This document shows, in pieces, positions 1 to 8,458 of a DNA stretch of 64,000 bases. This stretch comes from Actinomyces oricola (GTDB taxonomy: Bacteria; Actinomycetota; Actinomycetes; Actinomycetales; Actinomycetaceae). Where the stretch lies: positions 1 to 64,000 of the forward strand of contig NZ_RYFV01000009.1 of the NCBI RefSeq assembly GCF_004104015.1, read 5' to 3'. Numbering within the stretch: position 1 is the first letter of the stretch; each line of letters starts with the position of its first letter. A program made the translations under genes and the position numbers. The notes below the pieces were generated by a model. The model searched no databases, was not told where the DNA came from, and saw only the letters and a program-made list of their open reading frames with translations.

Positions 1-117
1 ATCGCCAATATCAAGACTTGGAGAATCCTCCACAACGACTACCGAAGACCCCTGAACACATTCAACACAACAATCACCGCAGTACTAGCCCTCATATTCA
101 CCTACAACACCCCATGA
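1..117 (+). CDS. IS5-like (DDE_Tnp_4-type) transposase, C-terminal fragment
   Basis: Only the last 38 codons are in the window; the gene enters from the left edge and stops with TGA at 115-117. The reading frame gives IANIKTWRILHNDYRRPLNT followed by a hydrophobic end, the typical C-terminal signature (K-x-W-R-I-L-x-x-D-Y-R-R-P) of IS5-group DDE transposases of actinobacteria. Such enzymes cut and paste the element through a DDE RNase H-like core, which lies outside the window. The tail is immediately repeated in tandem (see the 93-bp repeat). Family assignment rests on the short tail alone, so intactness of the element cannot be judged. Confidence 0.6.
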   Translation: MANIKTWRILHNDYRRPLNTFNTTITAVLALIFTYNTP

Positions 118-219
118 ATAACCCTCAACGACTACCGAAGACCCCTGAACACATTCAACACAACAATCACCGCAGTACTAGCCCTCATATTCACCTACAA
201 CACCCCATGAATAACCCTC
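34..219 (+). repeat. 93-bp perfect tandem duplication of the transposase 3' end
   Basis: Positions 34-126 and 127-219 are two identical 93-bp copies. The unit is 31 codons long, so the second copy stays in frame after the first stop and ends in its own TGA at 208-210. Because no divergence is visible the duplication looks recent. Each copy holds the last 27 or so transposase codons, the stop and 9 bases after it. Confidence 0.93.
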
Positions 220-220
220 C

Positions 221-530
221 ATGTCCCTGAGCATCGGATCCACCTCTACTGCTGTCAAACCGATCGGTGATTTTACCCTACCACCCCAGCGGGGCCATCT
301 GTTTCACCTGCATCACCTGCATCACCTGCGCCGCCCCGCCCTGCCGGGGCGCCCCAACTCGACCAGGAGCGGGTCACGCTCGACGGCCGGCCCCTCGCCG
401 CCGACGGGCCCGGAGAACCGGCTCTGGTAGGGCTCGCAAAAGGCGCGGGAATATGCACGCCGCAGGCGCGGCGGGCATATTCCCGCTAAGAGAAACAAGC
501 GGAACAAGCACGATCAGCGAGCCGGCGGGC
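221..530. other. intergenic region without a recognisable gene
   Basis: About 310 bases between the transposase tail and the slipin gene. It contains a 9-bp direct repeat (TCACCTGCA, just under three copies, 304-329) and a strong hairpin at 445-486 interpreted as the terminator of the minus-strand slipin/NfeD unit. No coding frame here resembles a known protein; GC-rich frames are open by chance. Confidence 0.6.
438..486 (-). terminator. intrinsic terminator-like hairpin downstream of the slipin gene
   Basis: Arms 445-463 and 468-486 pair over 19 bp with one mismatch around the 4-base loop AGGC. Read on the minus strand the stem is followed by a short T run (TTTT near 438-441), consistent with termination of minus-strand transcripts from the nfeD/slipin pair. 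Confidence 0.65.
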
Positions 531-1841
531 TCACATCGGGCGGTCGCCCCGCGAGGGGAAACTCTCGGTGGGGGCCCCACCGGGCCGGTATCCGCCGGAT
601 CCACGACCGGGAGTAGGAGACGGCGGGTAGCCCATCATCGGCGCCGTCGTGGGCGGGATGGTGGGCGGCTCTGGAACCGTGGGCGGAACCCCAGCGGACT
701 CCGGGACGGTGGGGGACTCCGGGCTCACGGACGGGACGGCGGGCGCCGGGGCCGCCCTTGTCGAGCGCTCGTCCTGGGCCGCCTGGGAGGCGGCGGAGGC
801 GGCCTCGCTGCGGGCCTCGGCCAGGGCCTCCTCGGGAGCTTGCAAGTTGGTGCCGGCCAGGTCCGAGGCAATATCCAGACCCGATTCCATGCCCGACAGA
901 TCCACCTGCACCTTCTCAGAAGACGCCCCGAAGGGGTCCGAGCCCGGGTCGGGGCTCTTGCCGCCCAGGGCGCCGGCAATACCGTCGAGGGCCGCGGTGA
1001 ACTCGGTGGGAACGATCCACATCTTCGAGCTGGTGCCATTGGCGATCTTGGGCAGGGTCTGCAAGTACTGGTAAGCCAACAGCTTGGGATCCGCATTGCC
1101 GCGGTGGATGGCATCGAAGACCTGGAGGATGGCGCGGGACTCCCCCTGAGCCTTGAGGATCGCGGACTGGGCCTGCCCCTCGGCGCGCAGGATCGCCGAC
1201 TGCTTGTCGCCCTCGGCGGTAAGAATCTGGGACTCCTTGACGCCCTCGGCGGTCAGGATGGCGGCGCGGCGGTCGCGCTCGGCGCGCATCTGCTGCTCCA
1301 TGGCGCCCTGAATGGAGACCGGCGGGTCAATGGACTTCAGCTCCACATTGCTCACGCGGATGCCCCAGCGACCGGTGGCCTGGTCCAGGACCCCGCGCAG
1401 CTGGCCATTGATCTGGTCTCGGCTGGTCAGAGTCTGCTCCAGGTCCATGGAGCCGATGACGTTTCGCAGCGTCGTGACAGTCAGCTGCTCAATGGCCTGG
1501 AGGTAGTTGGCGATCTCGTAGGTGGCGTCCCTGGGATTAGTCACCTGGTAGTAGATGACCGAGTCAATACTCACCACGAGGTTGTCAGAGGTAATAACCG
1601 GCTGCGGGGGGAAGGAGACGACCTGCTCGCGCAGATCGACCGTGGTGCGCACCCGGTCGATGAAGGGCATGAGGAAGTGCATTCCGGCGCCGTACTCGGC
1701 CTGGAACTTCCCCAAGCGCTCCACAATGATCGCGTAGGACTGAGGAACAATCCGCACGGCCTTAGCGATGGCAACAACAAAGAAAATGAAGATCAGTAGG
1801 CCGACGGTCAATGCCGCGGCACTCAAGCCCGCACCGGACAC
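531..1841 (-). CDS. SPFH/Band 7 slipin (paraslipin-type) membrane protein
   Basis: 436 aa. GTG start at 1841 with a good Shine-Dalgarno sequence (GGAAGGAG). An N-terminal membrane helix (about residues 7-27) is followed by the Band 7 domain: IVPQSYAIIVERLGKFQ, then the core around DLREQVVSFPPQPVITSDN, then an alanine/glutamate-rich helical segment with AEG/AQG repeats (about 190-240). A proline/serine-rich C-terminal tail (about 300-436) is lineage-specific. Slipins oligomerise at the membrane and organise microdomains or regulate partner proteases. The upstream gene encodes NfeD, its usual partner, 62 bp away on the same strand, so the pair is likely one transcript. The exact client is unknown. 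Confidence 0.9.
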   Translation of the reverse strand: MSGAGLSAAALTVGLLIFIFFVVAIAKAVRIVPQSYAIIVERLGKFQAEYGAGMHFLMPFIDRVRTTVDLREQVVSFPPQPVITSDNLVVSIDSVIYYQVTNPRDATYEIANYLQAIEQLTVTTLRNVIGSMDLEQTLTSRDQINGQLRGVLDQATGRWGIRVSNVELKSIDPPVSIQGAMEQQMRAERDRRAAILTAEGVKESQILTAEGDKQSAILRAEGQAQSAILKAQGESRAILQVFDAIHRGNADPKLLAYQYLQTLPKIANGTSSKMWIVPTEFTAALDGIAGALGGKSPDPGSDPFGASSEKVQVDLSGMESGLDIASDLAGTNLQAPEEALAEARSEAASAASQAAQDERSTRAAPAPAVPSVSPESPTVPESAGVPPTVPEPPTIPPTTAPMMGYPPSPTPGRGSGGYRPGGAPTESFPSRGDRPM

Positions 1842-1880
1842 GGGGTCTCCTTCCCGGAGTTAATGGACAATGCAGTTGGT

Positions 1881-1913
1881 GATCAGTTGACGATTGGCTG
1901 GCGATCAGTTGAC
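1881..1913. repeat. 11-bp direct repeat at the nfeD 3' end
   Basis: GATCAGTTGAC occurs at 1881-1891 and 1903-1913. The second copy contains the nfeD stop codon, so the terminal bases of the gene are repeated just downstream of it. Confidence 0.8.
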
Positions 1914-2342
1914 AGGGGCCACGACGGCAATGGCGCCGTCGATCTTGATCACGCGCACGGTGCCCCCGGGCTCAATACGCGCCGAGGCGTCGACCTCGCT
2001 CAGGCGAGCACTCCACTCATGGCCCCTGAGGTTAATCCTGCCACCGCGTATGTCCACAGCGGTCAGGGCAGTCGCTTCACGCCCCAGGAGCCCATCGACG
2101 TTCGTGCGCGTCTCCGGAGTGGAAGCGGTCAGGAGCCCCTTGGCCCACGGGCGCACCGCCACCAGCAGGAGGGTGGAGACCACGCCGAAGACTACGACCT
2201 GGATCCAGAAAGGAACCCCCAGGGCGGCCGCCCCCGCCCCGGCGAGCGCCCCACCGGCGAGCATCATGAAGGTCAGGTCCGCGGTGAGCATCTCGACCAC
2301 ACCCAGAATGAGGCTTGCTCCGATCCACCACAGCCAACCCAT
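1905..2342 (-). CDS. nfeD: NfeD-family membrane protein (short form)
   Basis: 145 aa with an ATG start at 2342 and Shine-Dalgarno GGGAGGA. Residues about 3-30 and 35-65 form hydrophobic membrane segments. The C-terminal half (about 80-145, VDGLLGREATALTAVDIRGG then an RV-rich strand region) is the OB-fold that defines NfeD C-termini. It is the short form without the ClpP-like serine protease domain. NfeD proteins accompany slipins and probably shape or stabilise the slipin assembly; here the slipin gene follows directly on the same strand. Confidence 0.88.
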   Translation of the reverse strand: MGWLWWIGASLILGVVEMLTADLTFMMLAGGALAGAGAAALGVPFWIQVVVFGVVSTLLLVAVRPWAKGLLTASTPETRTNVDGLLGREATALTAVDIRGGRINLRGHEWSARLSEVDASARIEPGGTVRVIKIDGAIAVVAPVN

Positions 2343-2402
2343 AATGTCCTCCCTGTCTGTTCGTCTGCTCGTCTGTGCGCCGTATGCCGTGCGCGGGGAG
2401 CC

Positions 2403-3212
2403 TCAGGCCACGTGCCCGCCGATGGTGATTCTCCTGCCGCGGGCCGTGTAGCGTCCGCGGTCCTTGGCTATTTCCAGCGGCAAGGCGAAGGTGGCGCTCA
2501 TGACCTGATTGGTGAGGACCTCGTCCAGGGGGCCGGCACCAATCACCCGCCCCCCGCGCAGGGCCAGGGCGTGGGTGAAACCAACCGGAATCTCCTCCAG
2601 GTGGTGGGTCACCAGGATCATGGTGGGCGCCCCGGGGGCGGTAATGATCTCAGTCAGGGCGGCCAAGAGCTGTTCGCGCCCGGCCACGTCCAGGCCCGAG
2701 GCGGGCTCGTCGAGGATGAGGAGTTCAGGGTCGGGCATGAGGGCGCGGGCGATCTCGACGCGCTTGCGCTCACCCGAGGAGAGCTGCGCCCAATGCCGCT
2801 GGGCCAGCGCGCCGGCGCCGAGCGCGGCCAAGATGGCGTGGGCGCGCTCAATGTCGAAGTCGTCGTACTGTTCCCGCCACACCCCAATGCGGCCGTAGGA
2901 GGCGGACAGGACCACGCCCAGAACGGTTTCGCCGCCCAGGACGCTAGCGGCCAGCGCCGAGGAGCACAGGCCAATACGCGGATGGAGCTCGGAGACGTCA
3001 ATACGCCCCATGCGCTCCTCCAGGACGTCGACCGTGCCAGAAGAAGGGAAAAGCCGGGCCGAGGCGATCCGCGCGATTGTCGTCTTGCCCGCGCCATTGG
3101 GCCCCAGCATGACCCAGTGCTGCCCCTCGTCAACCGCCCAGGTCACAGAGTCGAGGATCTGGGTGGTCCCACGGTGGAGGGAGACGTCATTGAGACGCAG
3201 AACTGCGGTCAT
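2403..3212 (-). CDS. ABC transporter ATP-binding protein (stand-alone)
   Basis: 269 aa from ATG 3212. Walker A GPNGAGKTT, signature LSSGERKR, Walker B ELLILDEPASGL, and the H-loop in ILVTHHLEE are all intact, so an active ATPase is expected. The sequence resembles ModF- or iron-type single-domain ATPases that have no adjacent permease; none is present here. The start is chosen because TAGGGT lies 7 nt upstream (3220-3225), a leaderless arrangement common in this window; an in-frame ATG 33 nt further upstream lies inside that promoter. Substrate and partner permease cannot be inferred. Confidence 0.85.
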   Translation of the reverse strand: MTAVLRLNDVSLHRGTTQILDSVTWAVDEGQHWVMLGPNGAGKTTIARIASARLFPSSGTVDVLEERMGRIDVSELHPRIGLCSSALAASVLGGETVLGVVLSASYGRIGVWREQYDDFDIERAHAILAALGAGALAQRHWAQLSSGERKRVEIARALMPDPELLILDEPASGLDVAGREQLLAALTEIITAPGAPTMILVTHHLEEIPVGFTHALALRGGRVIGAGPLDEVLTNQVMSATFALPLEIAKDRGRYTARGRRITIGGHVA

Positions 3213-3219
3213 GGCCCCA

Positions 3220-3225
3220 ACCCTA
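3220..3225 (-). promoter_or_regulatory. -10 hexamer TAGGGT, leaderless ABC ATPase gene
   Basis: TAGGGT on the minus strand with 7 nt to the ATG at 3212 and no Shine-Dalgarno sequence between. Confidence 0.55.
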
Positions 3226-3355
3226 TCTTGCGCTCGTAACGACAACCGCCTCTGGCAGCAGGTTCCGCAGCAGGTTCCGCTGCCCGCCGAGTCCGGCGCT
3301 CCCCGCCGAGCCCACTCCCCATCCGAACCCGAAGATCCCGCGGCGATCTCGAAGG

Positions 3356-3361
3356 TAAGGT
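3356..3361 (+). promoter_or_regulatory. -10 hexamer TAAGGT before the hypothetical gene at 3370
   Basis: TAAGGT ends 8 nt before GTG 3370. It lies back to back with the divergent promoter at 3220-3225. Confidence 0.5.
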
Positions 3362-3369
3362 GCCGTCCC

Positions 3370-4092
3370 GTGATGACCCCTCTCGACCCGCCGGTGAGCG
3401 TCCTGCTGGCCCTGTGGGCGCCCGTGCCCTCCTCTTACGGCCTCACAGTGGTGCAGGGGCGCGGCGGCCCCCACGCCGTCGGCGACGCCGCCTCCCCCGC
3501 CGGCACCGGGCCCGTGCCGCTGGGGGCCTGGCTCACCGCGCTGGGGCGGCTACAGCGCTGCTTGGCGGTTCTGGTCTCACCGGCCGACCCCCTGCCCGGT
3601 CTGGCCGCCGCCCTTGACGCCGGCCAAGGCGTGCTCCTGGAGACCGCCGGCAACGCGCCCGGCCCCCGGCGGGTACTCCTGGTGCCCGAGGAGAACGGCG
3701 CCTCCACACTGTGGCACGCCCACGAACTCGCCTCCCCGGCGCCTCCCCTGGACGCCGGCCACGCCCGTCGAGAGATCCACGCCGCCACCCAGGAGGCCAT
3801 TGAGGCGCTCACCGAACTCGATCTGGCCCGCGGGCGCCCCGAGCTGGCTGATGAACTCACCGATCTCATAACGGCGAACCTGGACCCTCGGCTGCTGCCG
3901 CCGTCCCTGGAGCCGCGCCATCGGACCCTGCTGGAGCGCTCGCTGCGGTTGGGGGCCATCTGCGATCTGGCGCTGTCGGATGACGGCGCCGCGGCCAGCG
4001 CCGCCCAGGCCGCCAACCGCGCGCGGGTGCTGCGGCCCTTGGCCGCAGTGGCCCGCCGCGGTGTTGCCGCCGCTACACAATGGTGGGCCTGA
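3370..4092 (+). CDS. conserved-looking hypothetical protein
   Basis: 240 aa from GTG 3370 (an ATG follows directly at 3373). I do not recognise the family. It is soluble, rich in Ala/Leu/Arg/Pro, has no signal peptide, and its second half is helical (AREIHAATQEAIEALTELDL onward). An early segment SPADPLPGLAAALDAGQGVL followed by RRVLLVPEENGAST looks like an alpha/beta fold. It is transcribed divergently from the ABC ATPase and convergently with glgA. Codon use matches its neighbours and a leaderless -10 box precedes it, which supports a real gene. Confidence 0.6.
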   Translation: MMTPLDPPVSVLLALWAPVPSSYGLTVVQGRGGPHAVGDAASPAGTGPVPLGAWLTALGRLQRCLAVLVSPADPLPGLAAALDAGQGVLLETAGNAPGPRRVLLVPEENGASTLWHAHELASPAPPLDAGHARREIHAATQEAIEALTELDLARGRPELADELTDLITANLDPRLLPPSLEPRHRTLLERSLRLGAICDLALSDDGAAASAAQAANRARVLRPLAAVARRGVAAATQWWA

Positions 4093-4273
4093 GCCGACGC
4101 CGGCCGCGCCGGCCGGCCCCCACGCCCGAACCGCACTGGGAGCGCCGCCGCCCGGGCCCGCTACCGGGCCGTGCCGTCGGGTCACTGAGCAGCCGGACAC
4201 GCCGGGGCCCGGCGGCCGGGGTGAGTCCCCCGCCGTCGGGCCCCGGTGCGGGCGTGCGCCCGGGATTGCGGTG

Positions 4274-5491
4274 TCAGCCCTGGGCCAGCACCCAGTCGTA
4301 GACCTTCATGGTGCGCTCGGCAATGGCGGACCAGGCGAAGTGGTCCTCGACGCGCTTGCGCGCGGCGATCCCCATCTCCTTGGCGCGGGACTCGTCCATG
4401 ACCAGGGTGGTCAGGCGCTCGGCCAGGTCCGCCTCGAAGCGGTCCGGGTCCTTCGGGGTGCCGGTGCCGTCCTGGACCTGGTCGATGGGGACGAGGAAGC
4501 CCGTTTCACCGTCGACAATGACGTCGGGGATGCCGCCGGTGGCGGAGCCGACGACGGGCAGGTCGACGGCCATGGCCTCGAGGTTGACGATGCCCAGGGG
4601 CTCGTAGACCGAGGGGCACACGAAGACGTTGGAAACCGACAGAACAGCAATGAGCTGGGGGCGGGGCAGCATCTCCTCGACCCACACCACGCCGGTGCGC
4701 TTCTCGCGCAGGCGGGCCACCAGTCCCTCGACCTCGGCCTTAATCTCCGGGGTGTCGGGGGCGCCGGCGCACAGGATCACCTGGACCTCGGCGGGCAGCT
4801 GCTCACAGGCGCGCAGCAGGTAGGGCAGGCCCTTCTGGCGGGTGATACGGCCCACGAAGACAACGGTGGGACGGTCGGGGTCAATGCCCAGGCGCTTAAT
4901 GGTCTCCTCGGCCAGGGCGTCGGCCTCAGCGCCCGTGGGGCGCTGCCAGGCGGCCAGGTCGATGCCATTGTGGACGACCTTGACGCGCTCGGGGTCCACC
5001 GCCGGGTAGGAGCGCAGGATGTCGGCGCGCATGCCGTTGGATACCGCAATAATGCCGGCGGCCGCCTCGTAGGCGGTCTTCTCCGCCCAGGACGATAGGG
5101 CGTAGCCGCCGCCGAGCTGCTCGGCCTTCCAGGGGCGCAGGGGCTCCAGGGAGTGGGCGGACAGGACGTGGGGGGCGCCGTGGAGCAGGGAGGCCAGGTG
5201 CCCGCCGAGGTTGGCGTACCAGGTGTGGGAGTGAACGATGTCCGCCCCCTCACATCCGGCAGCCATCTCCAGGTCCACGCCGAAGGTCTGCAGCGCGGCG
5301 TTGGCCTCGGCCAGCTCTGCGACGTCGGGGTAGCCCGTCACACCGGGCTCCGCGTTCTCGCGCGGGCCGCCGAAGGCGTGCACGCGCACATCCGCCAGGG
5401 GGCGCAGTACCTTGGCGAGCTCGTTGACGTGGACTCCAGCTCCACCGTAGATGTAAGGGGGGTACTCCTTGGTCAGCAGGTCGACCCTCAT
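4274..5491 (-). CDS. glgA: glycogen synthase / GT4 glucosyltransferase (GlgA/GlgM type)
   Basis: 405 aa. ATG at 5491 preceded by GAGGAG; an in-frame ATG seven codons earlier lacks a comparable site. GT-B fold: N-terminal KEYPPYIYGGAGVHV nucleotide-sugar loop, HSHTWYANLGG, then the C-terminal donor domain with FVGRITRQKGL and the GT4 E-x7-E motif in CPSVYEPLGIVNLEAMA. This actinobacterial family is annotated glycogen synthase, and several characterised members make maltose-1-phosphate from ADP-glucose and glucose-1-phosphate (GlgM activity). It is divergent from glgC, which supplies ADP-glucose, so both belong to glycogen or alpha-glucan storage. Confidence 0.9.
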   Translation of the reverse strand: MRVDLLTKEYPPYIYGGAGVHVNELAKVLRPLADVRVHAFGGPRENAEPGVTGYPDVAELAEANAALQTFGVDLEMAAGCEGADIVHSHTWYANLGGHLASLLHGAPHVLSAHSLEPLRPWKAEQLGGGYALSSWAEKTAYEAAAGIIAVSNGMRADILRSYPAVDPERVKVVHNGIDLAAWQRPTGAEADALAEETIKRLGIDPDRPTVVFVGRITRQKGLPYLLRACEQLPAEVQVILCAGAPDTPEIKAEVEGLVARLREKRTGVVWVEEMLPRPQLIAVLSVSNVFVCPSVYEPLGIVNLEAMAVDLPVVGSATGGIPDVIVDGETGFLVPIDQVQDGTGTPKDPDRFEADLAERLTTLVMDESRAKEMGIAARKRVEDHFAWSAIAERTMKVYDWVLAQG

Positions 5492-5727
5492 GGATCTCGT
5501 CTCCTCGTTCATGCGTCAGCGCACAGTCGGCAACGGTCGTTATCGGGGCGGCCGGATTGTGGGGGCGGCCACCACATCCGACGGTAACCGCAAGCACGCC
5601 GCGGCGGGGGCTTTTGGCGGCTGAGGATCGCCTGAAACGGGCTGCGACCGGGCCGTCTGCCAACCGTCAGTCACATTGGCCGGGAAGATGTCCCCCAAAT
5701 CGGCCACGAAGGTGGCTCGGGTCACCG

Positions 5728-5733
5728 TAAGGT
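5728..5733 (+). promoter_or_regulatory. -10 hexamer TAAGGT, leaderless glgC
   Basis: TAAGGT is separated from the glgC ATG by exactly 6 nt (GGGTCC), too close for a ribosome binding site. Confidence 0.6.
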
Positions 5734-5739
5734 GGGTCC

Positions 5740-6984
5740 ATGGCTTCTCCTCGTGTCCTCGCAATCATCCTCGCCGGCGGCGAAGGCAAGCGCCTCATGC
5801 CGCTGACGGTCGACCGTGCCAAGCCCGCCGTTCCGTTCGGCGGCATCTACCGCCTCATCGACTTCTCGCTGTCGAATATGATCAACTCGGGTTTCCTCCG
5901 AGTCGTCGTGCTCACGCAGTACAAGTCGCACTCCTTGGACCGGCACATTGCCAAGACCTGGCGCCTGTCCTCCATGCTCGGCAACTACGTCGCCCCGGTC
6001 CCCGCCCAGCAGCGCGTGGGCAAGCACTGGTTCTTGGGCAGCGCCGACGCCATCTACCAGTCCCTCAACCTGCTCGACGACGAGCGCCCCGACTACGTGG
6101 TCATTACCGGTGCGGACAATATCTACCGCATGGACTTCTCCCAGATGCTCGACCACCACATTGCTTCGGGACTGCCCTGCACGGTGGCCGGAATCCGTCA
6201 GCCGCGCTCCTTGGCCGACCAGTTCGGCGTCATTGAGGCGGACCCGGAGGACCGGGGCCGCATCAAGGCATTCGTTGAGAAGCCCAAGGACACTCCCGGC
6301 CTGCCGGACTCCCCCGACGAGGTCCTGGCCTCAATGGGCAACTACATTATTAGTGCCGACGCCCTTTTGGAGGCCGTCACCAAGGACGCCGACGACGAGA
6401 ACTCCAAGCACGACATGGGCGGCAACATTGTGCCCTGGTTCGTGGCCCAGGGCGCCGCCGGCGTCTACGACTTCAAGGACAATGACGTGCCCGGGGCCAC
6501 CGAGCGCGACCGCGACTACTGGCGCGACGTGGGCACCGTGGACGCCTTCTACGAGGCCCACCAGGACCTCATTAGCGTCACCCCGGTGTTCAACCTCTAC
6601 AACGAGCAGTGGCCGGTCTTCGCCGGCAGCCAGAACGCCGTGCCCCCGGCCAAGTTCGTTTACGGCCACCACGAGCGCCTGGGCCACGCGGTTGACTCGA
6701 TCGTCTCCCCCGGTGTCATTGTCTCCGGCGGTGAAGTCATCTCCTCGGTGCTCTCCCCGGGCGTGCGCGTGAACTCCTGGTCCTCGGTGCGCGAGTCCGT
6801 GCTCATGGACGGTGTTTCAGTGGCCCGCAATGCCGTGGTCGCCCGCGCAATCCTCGACAAGCACGTGGTTGTTGAGGAGGGCGCCATGGTTGGCATTGAT
6901 GCCGACCACGACCGTGAGCGCGGCTTCACGGTGACCGAATCCGGCATTACGGTCGTCGCCAAGGGGCAGACCGTCTCCCGCTGA
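5740..6984 (+). CDS. glgC: glucose-1-phosphate adenylyltransferase (ADP-glucose pyrophosphorylase)
   Basis: 414 aa, the usual GlgC length. It makes ADP-glucose and PPi from ATP and glucose-1-phosphate, the committed step of bacterial glycogen synthesis. Visible motifs: N-terminal [13 protein letters not shown] nucleotidyl-transferase loop, [10 protein letters not shown], the substrate region GTADA-like (here [10 protein letters not shown]), and [10 protein letters not shown]; the last third is the left-handed beta-helix domain ([17 protein letters not shown]). The ATG at 5740 is chosen because TAAGGT lies 6 nt upstream. glgA is divergent on the other strand. Confidence 0.95.
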   Translation: MASPRVLAIILAGGEGKRLMPLTVDRAKPAVPFGGIYRLIDFSLSNMINSGFLRVVVLTQYKSHSLDRHIAKTWRLSSMLGNYVAPVPAQQRVGKHWFLGSADAIYQSLNLLDDERPDYVVITGADNIYRMDFSQMLDHHIASGLPCTVAGIRQPRSLADQFGVIEADPEDRGRIKAFVEKPKDTPGLPDSPDEVLASMGNYIISADALLEAVTKDADDENSKHDMGGNIVPWFVAQGAAGVYDFKDNDVPGATERDRDYWRDVGTVDAFYEAHQDLISVTPVFNLYNEQWPVFAGSQNAVPPAKFVYGHHERLGHAVDSIVSPGVIVSGGEVISSVLSPGVRVNSWSSVRESVLMDGVSVARNAVVARAILDKHVVVEEGAMVGIDADHDRERGFTVTESGITVVAKGQTVSR

Positions 6985-7018
6985 GTCGATCGCGCTGGAC
7001 TGGAGAACCCCAGTCGCC

Positions 7019-7061
7019 CTGGGCGCCGCTACTGAGCCTTGTGCTCGACGGCGGCGCCCAG
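7019..7061 (+). terminator. hairpin after glgC
   Basis: Arms 7019-7029 and 7051-7061 (CTGGGCGCCGC and complement) pair perfectly over 11 bp around a 21-base loop. There is no T run, so termination is plausible but unproven. Confidence 0.4.
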
Positions 7062-7140
7062 TCGCGCGTTCGCGCCCACCCGGTTGAGTTCAACGGACGG
7101 GTCCGGGCCGCAGCGGCCGGCCAGGCCGGTGGCGCCCAGA

Positions 7141-7146
7141 TAGCAT
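7141..7146 (+). promoter_or_regulatory. -10 hexamer TAGCAT, leaderless serB
   Basis: TAGCAT with 6 nt (GCGGTC) to the ATG at 7153. Confidence 0.6.
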
Positions 7147-7152
7147 GCGGTC

Positions 7153-7842
7153 ATGACGCATACGATGGGCCGCGTCAGCGGCGCCCTCACCAGCGGCCCC
7201 CTGCTCGAGGACGGTCCGGGCCTGCTGGTCATGGACGTCGACTCCACGCTCATCGAGCAGGAAGTCATTGAACTCTTGGCCGAACGGGCGGGTATTCGTG
7301 AGCGGGTCGCTGCGGTCACGGCGCGGGCAATGCGTGGTGAGTTGGACTTCGCCGCCTCCCTGCGCGAGCGGGTCGCCACCCTCGCCGGCGTGCCGGTGTC
7401 AGTCTTCGCCGAGGTGCTGGCCGAGATCCGGTTGACCCCCGGGGCCGTGGAGCTCATTGACGCCCTGCACGGCCGCGGCTGCCGGGTGGGCGTGGTCTCA
7501 GGGGGGTTTGAGGAGGTTGTGGTGCCCTTGGCCGAGCGCCTGGGCATTGACCACATCGCCGCCAACCGCCTGGAGTGCTCCCATGGCGCGCTCACCGGAA
7601 AAGTCCGGGGACGGATCGTGGACCGTCAGGTCAAGGAGCGCTGTCTGCGCGCCTGGGCCCGGGCCAACGGCGTGCCCATGAATCGCACTATTGCCGTGGG
7701 GGACGGCGCCAACGACCTGGACATGATTGGCGCCGCGGGCCTGGGGGTGGCTTTCTGCGCCAAGCCCCTGGTCACCGCCCGCGCCCCGGCCGCGGTCCAC
7801 GTCCGCGACCTGAGGGCAGTCCTGGAGCTGATAGGGGGTTGA
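7153..7842 (+). CDS. serB: phosphoserine phosphatase
   Basis: 229 aa HAD-superfamily phosphatase that hydrolyses O-phosphoserine to serine, the last step of serine synthesis. HAD motif I is MDVDSTLIEQE (nucleophile Asp in DVDST), motif II the Ser of VVSGGFEEV, motif III Lys in RQVKERCL, and motif IV GDGANDLDMI. It is the short single-domain form without an ACT domain. The leaderless -10 box 6 nt upstream fixes the start. Neighbours are unrelated. Confidence 0.93.
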   Translation: MTHTMGRVSGALTSGPLLEDGPGLLVMDVDSTLIEQEVIELLAERAGIRERVAAVTARAMRGELDFAASLRERVATLAGVPVSVFAEVLAEIRLTPGAVELIDALHGRGCRVGVVSGGFEEVVVPLAERLGIDHIAANRLECSHGALTGKVRGRIVDRQVKERCLRAWARANGVPMNRTIAVGDGANDLDMIGAAGLGVAFCAKPLVTARAPAAVHVRDLRAVLELIGG

Positions 7843-7887
7843 TGCGGCCGGCCCTGGGTGCGTCCGCGTTGGCGCGCCGCGGGCCGT

Positions 7888-8403
7888 CTAGCGCGGGGCG
7901 GTGACAATGTCCACCAGATGCGCCTGGTTGGGACCCAGGGCCGCCCAGGCGCCGGGCACCTCCATAATGAGGGCGGTGGCGGTGGGCACACCGAAAGAGA
8001 CCTGGCTGGCCAGATCGTCGTCGGCGTCATGGAGCATGTGGGCCAGAATCGACATGGTGGGCTCATGCCCGACGACCATCACGGTGCGCGAGGCCTCCTC
8101 CACCTCCTCCAGGAGGTGGAGGATCCCCATGGGGCCGCGGTGGTAGATCTCCGGCTCAACACGGATGTCCCCAGGGTCTAGGCGGTGCTGCATGGGCCGC
8201 GCCGTCTGACGGGCGCGGGCCGCCGGGGAGACCAGAAGCAGATCGACACGGCTGAGGCGCCCGCTCATCTGCCGGGCGAGCTTGTCGGCCAGGGTGCGCC
8301 CCTTGGAGGTCAGGGGGCGCTCGAGATCAGTAGGGGCTTGGTGAGAGGCCTTGGAGTGGCGAACAAGCACCAGCGTGCGGGCCCCAGAGGTCAGTGTCGT
8401 CAC
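7888..8403 (-). CDS. SixA-like histidine phosphatase
   Basis: 171 aa. The histidine phosphatase (phosphoglycerate-mutase-like) fold is marked by LVLVRHSKASH (catalytic RH plus the second Arg region) and VGHEPTMSIL with the second catalytic His. The RHSKASH form is typical of SixA-type phosphohistidine phosphatases. The physiological substrate in actinobacteria is not established. GTG start with TAAAGT 6 nt upstream (8410-8415). Confidence 0.85.
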   Translation of the reverse strand: MTTLTSGARTLVLVRHSKASHQAPTDLERPLTSKGRTLADKLARQMSGRLSRVDLLLVSPAARARQTARPMQHRLDPGDIRVEPEIYHRGPMGILHLLEEVEEASRTVMVVGHEPTMSILAHMLHDADDDLASQVSFGVPTATALIMEVPGAWAALGPNQAHLVDIVTAPR

Positions 8404-8409
8404 ACCGCC

Positions 8410-8415
8410 ACTTTA
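8410..8415 (-). promoter_or_regulatory. -10 hexamer TAAAGT, leaderless sixA-like gene
   Basis: TAAAGT on the minus strand, 6 nt before GTG 8403. Confidence 0.6.
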
Positions 8416-8458
8416 CGGCACCAGCAGGCTCCATCCGCACCCGGGCCGAGCCCGGCGC

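Noticed and set aside
304-329. Possible CRISPR-like short repeats (TCACCTGCA)
   Set aside because: Units are 9 bp and contiguous without spacers; a simple tandem repeat, not CRISPR.
267-1799. 510-codon plus-strand open frame opposite the slipin gene
   Set aside because: Antisense to a clear slipin, composition is Gly/Arg/His-rich with no family resemblance; long open antisense frames are expected at this GC content.
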